The notes under the pieces were generated by a model. That model made no database searches and was not told the DNA's origin. It saw nothing but the letters and a program-made list of their open reading frames with translations. A stretch of DNA of 64,000 bases from Triangularia verruculosa (lineage: Eukaryota > Ascomycota > Sordariomycetes > Sordariales > Podosporaceae), in assembly GCA_033296885.1 (NCBI GenBank), contig MU863995.1, positions 46,840-110,839 on the forward strand, read 5' to 3'. This document shows positions 56,783-64,000 of the stretch, in pieces; the first letter of the stretch is position 1, and each line of letters opens with the position of its first letter. The position numbers and the translations under genes were made by a program.

Positions 56783-58572
56783 TCATGCTCTCCTGCCAGT
56801 AAGGAGATCCATCTCTTCCGGTCTGACTCTCTTTGTCTTCTTCAGCCACTTCCAAACCAAAATATTCACCACATACACCAGGATACCAATGTAGCTTGTC
56901 ATGAACTTGTCGATCTGAAACTCGGGAATGAACGCCGAGTAGCCGCTGAAGATGATAACCAAAAAGGTAACCCCGAGTGCAATGTAGGAACCCCATGGCA
57001 GGAGAGGGTTGCGGTAAGGCATGATGCTTCGTGGAATACCCTGAACCTTCATGGCTCTGATCATGGCAATGTAGCTGACCAGCACCGCAACCCAATTCAA
57101 TGCGCCAAAGACGGTGACGAGCGAGACGAAGTATCCGAAAACAGTCGCGGCGTCCTTGGTGGCGTTCATGAAGCCAAGGGCGATGAAGATAGACGAGAGC
57201 GCGACGGCAGGAATGGGGACACCGCGCTTGTTGGTACGCTCCATGATTTCTGGCGCTTGCCGATCCTTGGCCAGAGCCCAGACCGTGCGCGAAGCCAAGT
57301 AGACATCAGAGTTGGCTGCGCTGATGGTGAAGACGAGCAGCATCCCATTGACAGCATCGGCAAGCTTGCTCACACCGGCTCGTTGAGCAGCAACGGTAAA
57401 AGGTGATGCCACTGTTTTCTGTCAGCTTGGAACCTTGGCAAGAATAGAGGACAAACTTACAGCCACCAACCTTCTCCCTTGTCGCCCTCAGCAACTCGGG
57501 ACTGTTGTAGGGGACTGCCATGCCCAGGACCAGCACACCAGCCACGTAAAAGAAGACGATTCTCAGCAATGTCTGGTTCACTGCCCTCGGTACGTTTCTT
57601 CTCGGGTCAGGCGTCTCACCAAAAGCCACACCGACCAGTTCAGTGCCCAGATACGCGAATGTGGCCTGCACGATGCAAGCCCAGACACCCAAGAATCTGC
57701 CGGTCGAGCCAGTGACGAAGAAGTAGTCATCCTTCCAGCGCACGTTGTATTCGGCAAACGCTCCTGGATCGGTCCAATACCAGAAGCCTGACCTGAAACC
57801 CGAAGGGCTACCTCCCAGAGAAATGATGAAGCACATCAAGATCAGCATGATGATGACCAGGGCCTTGGCCAGTGACATCCAGAATTCTGCTTCGCCAAAG
57901 AACCGAACGTGGATCAGCTATTCCTTTGTGTCAGTATTCTCTCATCTCTCTGCGTGTCCGGAACCAACAGAACACGTACATTCAGCAGTATAATCACCAC
58001 CCCAAACACCACGATCCACACACTGACATTCAGATCCTTGACCCAGTACTGCAAGATGATCCCCGTTGCCGTCAAATTGTTCGGCAATACAATCACGTAT
58101 TTGAAGAAGTAATTCCACCCCGTCGCGAAACCCATTGCCGGATCGACGAACCTCGTCGCATAGCCTGAAAACGACTTCTTGTGCGGCAGCCAAGCGCCCA
58201 TTTCACCGAGCGCAACCATGACAACGTAGACGACGAAGCCCATGAGGACGTAGCCGATGAGGAGGGAGCCGGGGCCGAACTTGAGGGTAGTGCCGGTGCC
58301 GATAATGAGACCGGTGCCAATCGCGCCCGCGATGGCCATCATATCTTGGAGGTGCCGTTAGATCCAGAGGGGCCAGTATAATAACACTTGAAAGACCTAC
58401 TGAGTTGCCTGGGGCGCATCCCGCGATGCAAGTCATCCGGACCTTCCACCCCCTCGTCCATCATCCCGGCTTCTTCACTGCTTCTGACATCCTGGGCGCC
58501 TGGCGCGGTCGGTGGAGGCGGCGAGTCGGGGTGTTTCTCGTCGACACCGCGTTTCCTGAAGAAAGAGGCCAT
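56783..58572 (-). CDS. Amino acid permease (fungal AAP family, APC superfamily)
   Basis: Exons 58572-58401, 58344-57980, 57917-57461 and 57411-56783, 540 aa. Three introns (56, 62 and 49 nt) keep frame. After a Pro-rich, acidic N-terminal tail comes RQLNMMAIAGAIGTGLIIGTG, the conserved first helix and substrate loop of the family, and then the usual twelve hydrophobic segments, including GYATRFVDPAMGFATGWNYF, GTELVGVAFGETPDPRRNVP and ISAANSDVYLASRTVWALA. The length and motifs match plasma-membrane amino acid permeases of the yeast Gap1/Agp family. Substrate specificity cannot be read from the sequence. The short cytosolic C terminus (KWLKKTKRVRPEEMDLLTGR) is usual. The start is the first ATG; the acidic/Pro N terminus with Lys residues may carry ubiquitination sites. 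Confidence 0.94.
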
Positions 58573-59661
58573 CTTGCCGGTGAGTGCGAGGTTTTTTTTC
58601 GCCTACTGGCAATTGTTGCGCGAAAGGACCGAGGGCGATGGAGAACAGAGGGCAGTAAAGGGAATGAGAAAGCGCAGAAAGACCGCCGACAAGGTCGGGT
58701 TCTAGAAGTACTATATTTCCCTACCGCCTGCCTCCCGTGGGTGCGCCAACTGATTGCGACCCGGTGCGACCTACCTACTTGGATGGGATGTGCGCATGGT
58801 CTCTCCCGCCAATACCCGTCCGTCAATGGCAGGGCTCGGTGTGCCGAAACGGAAAGAGGGTTCAGATACGGAAGTAACATGCACATCGGATTACCAGACA
58901 GGCACACTCACCCAGGCGGTGCGGGGGAATGGGAAACGATGCCTTAGACGTGGCAGGGCAGGACAGGCAAGGGGAGAGACAACCCCAAGATGGGCCGGGG
59001 AACGTTGTGCTGGGTCTTCATGTCTCTGACACTGTCTTACTTTCTGCCTTGGCAGTGCCTCGTTCGGTGATAAGATGGGGGGTCGGTATCTCCCCAGAGA
59101 TGGTGGCGGTGGCTCCCAGGTCATTCCGAATCAAAATATCCCGAGGGCCGTTGACGTGAGGGGACTCTGTGGCGTCACATTCAACATCGGGTATCGCTTC
59201 GCGTGTCTGAGGCGTAGCTGTCAGCAACCTACCTAGGTAAGAAGCCACATGTTCGTAGTCCAAGCAGAACAGGCGATGTGAACAGTGGATGGCACTCTGG
59301 AAGCAGGTGAAGCAGCACGCAACAGAGCCAAGGGCCTGGGCCGCCGGTTGAAGGGCATCTTGAAAGTTATGATGGTTTGTCTTCGGTTCCTAAAACAGTT
59401 TATCCCTCCGCTCCCCCAGCATTGGCGAATCGAGTCAAGCTTTGATAGCGCGAGCTTGGCCGTGATCAAGCATATGCCCAGAAAAAATGGGGCGGGGGGC
59501 GTCAAGGTCTGGCCAGTCACCGAAGGCGCTAGTCCCAGAAAGGAAGGTCCCTACCTAGGTACCTTACCTATCATGTGATGTAATGTTCGTGGCTTCAAAG
59601 GGTAGCAGTACAGAACCCAAGGCTAATGCACAAAATCATCGCGTAAATTGTAATGAGCCGC
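58573..59661. other. Intergenic, permease upstream region and kinase 3' end
   Basis: About 1.1 kb, no gene seen. Two TACCTAGGTA palindromes (59230-59239 and 59552-59561) and a GCCTAGGTAG overlapping the stop codon of the kinase-like gene (59660-59669) are present. Confidence 0.45.
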
Positions 59662-61458
59662 CTAGGTAGTTTCATGCTGGGCCTCTAAAGCCAACAGAAC
59701 ATTCACCACCTCCTCAAGAGAAGGCCGCTTCTGTATGTCTCTTCTCAGCTGCGCAACATGCTCAGGCACCACGATATCCTCACGTCCATTCCGAGAACCA
59801 TACTGATACTGCACAAACTCTTCTGCTAAAGCCAACTCATTCTGCCACCACTGAGTGGCAGCATCTTGTGCCTCCGCTGCAGTGACATGAGCACACGCTT
59901 CCCTCCCCCAGGGCACTATTCGGTCGCCATCTCTCACCACACCAGAATTCTGTGACCCCCAATCTAACGCTCCGGCAGTACACCGTCGAATCAGCTGCTG
60001 GATAGCAGGCGGGCTCGCTTGGAACTCCGGAAAGTTTTGGTTCTGCTGAAAATCTTCTAGAAACGACTCCACCCGCCGTGGTCCATCAGGCGAAGGAACC
60101 CCCTCGAATATGCACCACAACACCTTCCCAAACGCGTACATCTGGGCTTTCGCACGTCCTTCTTCCGTCAGTGACGTCCACGCAAAGTTGTATCCATCTC
60201 TTGCATTACTGATCGAGCGTTTCAAGAAGCCTGGCTCTGGGCTCCAATGAGGAAAGTTCTGCTTCAAGAGTGCTGTATATCGCTGGCGTATTTGGCCTTC
60301 TCCAGATGTCAAGGCAAGAAGTTCTAGGTATTCGATGTATCGCACTTCTGGAGGCGCCCAAGTATACCATGTCCCTCTTTGCTCGAAGTCAAGTAAAATA
60401 GGCCTCGTGACTGATGATGTAGGCGTATGGTGCAGCTCATTGGCTGCCGATGGTTCTGCAAAGACGATGTTGTTGGGTTTGAAATCTGGAAAATATCCCG
60501 GGCCTTGCGTCCGTAAGTGTATCAGTGCTGACGCTAATTGGCGTGACCAGGACAGCTTTTCCGCCATGGTAATAGTTGGACCTGCGATCTGAAGCTTCCG
60601 CTGAAGCGTCGGTCCGGGATACAGTTGAAGCAAAAAGCCAACGATACCCGGCTCACTGTCACCTTGTCGACTTTTCATCACGAGGCCATGTGGCCGTGCG
60701 ATAATGTTGGGGTGGCTCTTCATGGAAAGCAAGAGTCTCAATTCGTGGTACATGTAGTGTGTTTCCTCCATCAAGGCTTTGAAGACAAACAAGGTCTCAT
60801 CGTCTGCCAGCCCACCGATCTGGACGATACTGATGTTCTCGTGCGCATGAAAAACAAGTTTCAGGGAGTCCCAGGGTATAGCCATAGCAGAAAGTTGATC
60901 GAAAGGCAGTGATGCCTCATTGGCAAATGATTTAAGTGACAACCATGATTTTTCAATAGTGAGATTCGGAACCACTCGAAATCTTGTTTGGGCGTGGTCC
61001 AAGTGTAAGTAATCCACGACAATGGTGGATCCAAAAGGGAGAGACCAATAGTTGTCTTCAGACCAGAGCGTTAGGGCCTTTTGGATATGCCCAGTGAGAG
61101 GAAGATTGCGAATCCTCCATTTCCCGGCTGTAAAGAAGGTTTGTAATTCGAGAACCTTCTCCAACCCTTAGCTCCGTTGTATTTTGTCCCAAGGAATAGT
61201 AATTATGATCCGAAGCGGAGGTTTGCCTCGAGCAAATTTGGGCACTGTGCAGAAGAAAGCGCGATCAGTTTCACCCCCATCAATACCCCAAAGCTCTTCT
61301 TCATCTACGCCTGAGATTGAATCCCTAGGTCTAAGGCTTGGGCTGTTATCAGACGGTTGTATATTGACTTGGGTACTGATATGACCTTCTGTATGCCCTT
61401 TAACGAAGGCTGAATACGGTAAAATTATTGAATTTACGATTGTTGGTGTCGGATCCAT
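59662..61458 (-). pseudogene. Kinase-like gene interrupted by one in-frame stop
   Basis: One continuous frame runs from ATG 61458 to the stop at 59664-59662, broken only by TAA at 61170-61168. Upstream part (96 codons): acidic N terminus, then AFFCTVPKFARGKPPLRIII and WDKIQRS. Downstream part (about 499 codons) opens with LEKVLELQTFFTAGKWRIR, so the two halves read as one domain. The kinase domain has VFK (Lys129 counted from the TTG after the stop), YHEL (Glu141), PDFKPNN with the catalytic Asp227, Lys229 and Asn232, and DFE in place of DFG (Asp259); APPEV stands for APE. Such stand-alone kinase-like proteins are numerous in mould genomes. Without read-through only a fragment would be made, although translation could restart inside. 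A sequencing error or an undetected intron (I found no convincing pair) would make it an intact gene of about 595 residues. It borders repeat-rich DNA. Confidence 0.7.
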
Positions 61459-61934
61459 TGTGTAACTGGGTTACAAAGAGTGTGCAAAACAGATACATGT
61501 CAGAAGAGAGCACTCTCGTGAATGCGTTACTATCTTATAAGTTGGAGCACTGCATACGAATCCGATGCAGTGGCTCCCCGAGAGTCCCAGACACCTTACG
61601 GGAACTGTGCCACTTGAGCTAGAGGTGCCCGGATCGGCAAACTGCCCACCTGCACCTGGTCTGATGTTCAATTAAATTCCGATCTAGGCCTACGGTCGGC
61701 ACTACAGCCCGCTAAGATAATTGAGCGGCTTTGAAATTTGTTTAGTGTGGGAGACTCGAAGACAGTAATTGGTCGCCTCCCGTCGTTGGATCGTCGATTG
61801 CGGTTTTATTGAGTCGGTTAACGCATGCATATGCACGAGCTGTTCTCTCGCTTTCTATGGGCCACCAGATATATAAGTAGGTGCCGTATAATCTCGAAAG
61901 TCGGAAATTAAATGTGGAGTACGGGGATAGTCGC
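61459..61934. other. Intergenic, kinase upstream region
   Basis: 476 bp of ordinary base composition between the kinase-like gene and the AT-rich repeat region. No gene or repeat recognised. Confidence 0.5.
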
Positions 61935-62290
61935 TTATAACTATAAAATAAATCGAAATAAGGTCAGAAATTTAGGCAACTATACCTACAAAAAAGTTAC
62001 ATACCTAAAAAGAAATCGTTTAAAATCTAAAACCTACTTCTAAACTATAACTTTACTACTACCTTTTCTCATACCGCTTAACAATTTTCTTCTACTTATC
62101 TACTTAATTTCTTTATTAACAAATTTTTCTCGTAAAATTTATCTATATAATTATATATACGATACTATTATCCTACCCGCTAATAATGTTTTAATTTCTC
62201 TTTATATTATACTTACGAAATTTCTTTTACGAAAATTTAAATTTTATTACCGATATTTAAATACCCTACTTTTTTATTTTATTTATTAAA

Positions 62291-62410
62291 TGTTGAAATA
62301 CAGCATTTGTTTGTGGATTTTACAGTGTGTTTAAGCCCTATGGAATACAGGGCTTCAATGGCTTGGAAAATTCAACAGTGTTCACTGAGTCATGGGCTCC
62401 GGGAGCTGCG
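62291..62410 (+). repeat. Direct repeat, copy 1 (start of LTR-like island)
   Basis: Starts TGTTGAAATACAGCATTTGT and is matched by 63881-64000 over 120 bases with a single difference (G at 62315, A at 63905). The island continues to about 62880. It has three tandem copies of a 12-bp unit GGGTGCGGCTCC near 62435-62470 and a CCTATAAGAGC box near 62622-62632. The TG start suggests a long terminal repeat. Confidence 0.85.
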
Positions 62411-63130
62411 GCTTACTGAGGTGCCGAGAGACTCCGGGTGCGGCTCCGGGTGCGGCTCCGGGTGCGGCTCCCTGAAGTGACCCGAGACTCCGGGGCGCAG
62501 GGCGCTAGCCCAGTGCCCTGCAGTAGTCAAACGGTAGCGCCACGTGCCTTGTGGGTTAGCGCTCTCAACGGGTTTGGAGAGCGCTCCGGTGAGCGCCCCG
62601 GGAAGCAATTGGAAGACCGAAGGCCTATAAGAGCTCGGCAACAAGCCCTGTTCACTGTGATATTTTCTTTCCCTTAAGTTCAATCAATATACTGGTTCAC
62701 CACATCTATTTCAGTGCCTCACAAGCCTTAGTTGCAGTGATAACCTTCTGTATTTACAAGGCGCCGCTCCCTGTAACACATCTTCCTTCAGTGCTCGCCC
62801 ACTGTCGTATGCTGCCGTCAAAGTCTTCCTCACTCCCAGTGGACTGCGCCGATAGCTATCAAAGCCCTGTACTTGCAGGCCTCAATAGCATCTATTTTAA
62901 CATTAAATAGTAACCTTATTAAATTTCTCTTTTCCTTATTAAATTTCTCTTCTTTTTACTTTAATAATTATTTTTATATTATAAATTTATTTATTATTTA
63001 AATAAATAACTTCTTTTATTTTTAATTAACCTTTTATACTTATAATCTAAAATCTTAACTAAACTCTTTACTTTTAAAATAATTTACTTTTTATTATACC
63101 TTTAAACATATTTCTACTTTTCTTTAACTC

Positions 63131-63655
63131 TGTTAACGTGTGGCACATAATAGGTGCCGGGTAAGACCCAGGTGTTGAGGTGCCGGGTCTAGTGTAACTC
63201 AAGACCTACCAAAGGGCTCGGCTCCCAAGGATTTGTCAGCTATCGAAGGGAATCGAAGCCCGTAGAACTAAGCTATACCCTCTATAGCTTAGTAGTCCCA
63301 CAGGGCACCCTGCTACCCTATAGGGACCCAGTGCCCTGTAGAACCTGCTGGAAGACCAGCACACTTGTATAAGTAGACCTCTCCTCTCCTCTCAATCCTG
63401 TATGTAGTAAGAAAGCACAAGCAATAGAGCACAAGTCAACAATATACATGCACTCAAAGCCTCTGTATTAGACTAAGTACAAGCACTCAAAGCCTCTGTA
63501 CTGTGACGTCTTGCCCACTGTAATAACAGTGGTCTTGCTTCCTTCAGCACTGCTGTCGTACCCTCTTTCTTCCGCTTCCGCTACGTACTGCTATAGCGCA
63601 TAGTTCACTGTAGCTCCCCTGTAGGCACTGTATTACAGGCCTATAGGGCAACGCA
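63131..63655. repeat. Second, different LTR-like island
   Basis: A GC-richer island that begins near TGTTAACGTGTGGCACATAA. It has TATAAGTAGACC near 63369-63380, a CTCCTCTCCTCTC run, and an 18-bp string GCACTCAAAGCCTCTGTA at 63450-63467 repeated at 63483-63500 (period 33). It is unlike the island at 62291 except for short CTTCCTTCAG and ACTGTCGTA strings. Probably a second retroelement terminal repeat; no target duplication was identified. Confidence 0.5.
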
Positions 63656-63880
63656 GCAAACAAACTCTAATATAAACGATTTATTATTTTTATTTTTATT
63701 TTCTTTTTATTAAATAATTTATTTTTTATTAAATAAATAATATTTTCCACCTTTTATCTTTATTTTATTACCTAAATAATACTAAATAATATATTCTCCT
63801 TTTAATATTTACTTTTACTTTAAATATATCTTAATATCCCCTACTAATATTCCCTTCTCCCTATAATTATAAATAATTAT

Positions 63881-64000
63881 TGTTGAAATACAGCATTTGT
63901 TTGTAGATTTTACAGTGTGTTTAAGCCCTATGGAATACAGGGCTTCAATGGCTTGGAAAATTCAACAGTGTTCACTGAGTCATGGGCTCCGGGAGCTGCG
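63881..64000 (+). repeat. Direct repeat, copy 2 (cut by window end)
   Basis: Second copy of the sequence starting at 62291, offset by exactly 1590 bases and 119/120 identical over the part seen. Its preceding bases differ from those before copy 1, so the shared unit starts at the TG, as expected for a mobile element or its terminal repeat. Confidence 0.85.

Larger units (their letters stand above)
61935..64000. mobile_element. Repeat region: GC-richer islands in AT-rich, RIP-like DNA
   Basis: Very AT-rich blocks (about 61935-62290, 62890-63130, 63660-63880) alternate with islands of near 50 percent GC (62291-62880, 63131-63655, 63881 to the end). The first 120 bases of the first and third islands are the same sequence. 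The islands carry TATAAG or TATAAGTAG boxes and no coding frames, as long terminal repeats do. The AT blocks have no open frames and keep C almost only before T, C or G while G is nearly absent, suggesting RIP-type mutation of repeat DNA. No reverse transcriptase or integrase remnant could be recognised. Confidence 0.65.

Noticed and set aside
1..64000. CRISPR array, bacterial operon or prophage content
   Set aside because: Intron-rich eukaryotic genes throughout; no spaced direct repeats of CRISPR type were seen.

Overview
The window is nuclear DNA of a filamentous ascomycete, most likely a Sordariomycete of the Neurospora/Podospora/Chaetomium type. Most genes carry one to four short introns (about 49-80 nt) with GT..AG ends and CTAAC/CTGAC-like branch sites. 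Orthologues of typical mould genes are present: the sulfur controller scon-2, NUDE/RO-11, an AA9 lytic polysaccharide monooxygenase, a HAUS3-like augmin subunit and a fungal LrgB-like transporter. AT-rich, RIP-like repeat DNA fills the right end. Taxonomy is inferred from gene content and intron style only.

Layout. 1-2.3 kb: the start of a Zn2Cys6 transcription factor leaving the window on the minus strand, divergent from a DUF2306-type membrane protein. 4.6-6.9 kb: scon-2/sconB (F-box plus WD40). 9.1-10.3 kb: mitochondrial succinate/fumarate carrier with a possible second 3' exon. 11.4 kb: small DUF4267-like membrane protein. 12.3-13.2 kb: a broken aminoglycoside-phosphotransferase-family gene with a 377-bp AT-rich insert between 11-bp direct repeats. 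14.9 kb: small secreted protein. 17.0-18.8 kb: HAUS3-like gene. 22.2-24.0 kb: LrgB-like membrane protein. 24.9-27.4 kb: Pin1/Ess1 prolyl isomerase divergent from an RPB9-like gene. 28.3-31.8 kb: mitochondrial uL14 divergent from SET9 (H4K20 methyltransferase). 32.4-33.4 kb: BTB-domain protein. 36.7 kb: small unknown protein. 38.5 kb: intron-containing tRNA-Lys(CTT). 39.0-46.0 kb: acetyl-CoA carboxylase. 50.0-51.9 kb: NUDE. 53.6-54.4 kb: ADP-ribose Nudix hydrolase. 54.9-55.8 kb: AA9 LPMO. 56.8-58.6 kb: amino acid permease. 59.7-61.5 kb: kinase-like gene with an in-frame stop. 61.9-64.0 kb: GC-richer repeat islands, one present twice, inside AT-rich DNA almost lacking G on the shown strand.

These are mostly unlinked housekeeping genes; I see no metabolite cluster or CRISPR. 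Two links are plausible from known biology: ACC1 (malonyl-CoA synthesis) and the succinate/fumarate carrier both belong to acetyl-CoA/C2 metabolism, and HAUS3 and NUDE both act on microtubules or dynein. The most unusual items are the RPB9-like protein without a recognisable second zinc ribbon, the inserted element in the phosphotransferase pseudogene, the kinase with one in-frame stop, the strand-asymmetric G-free DNA at the right end, and the alternative last exon of the carrier.
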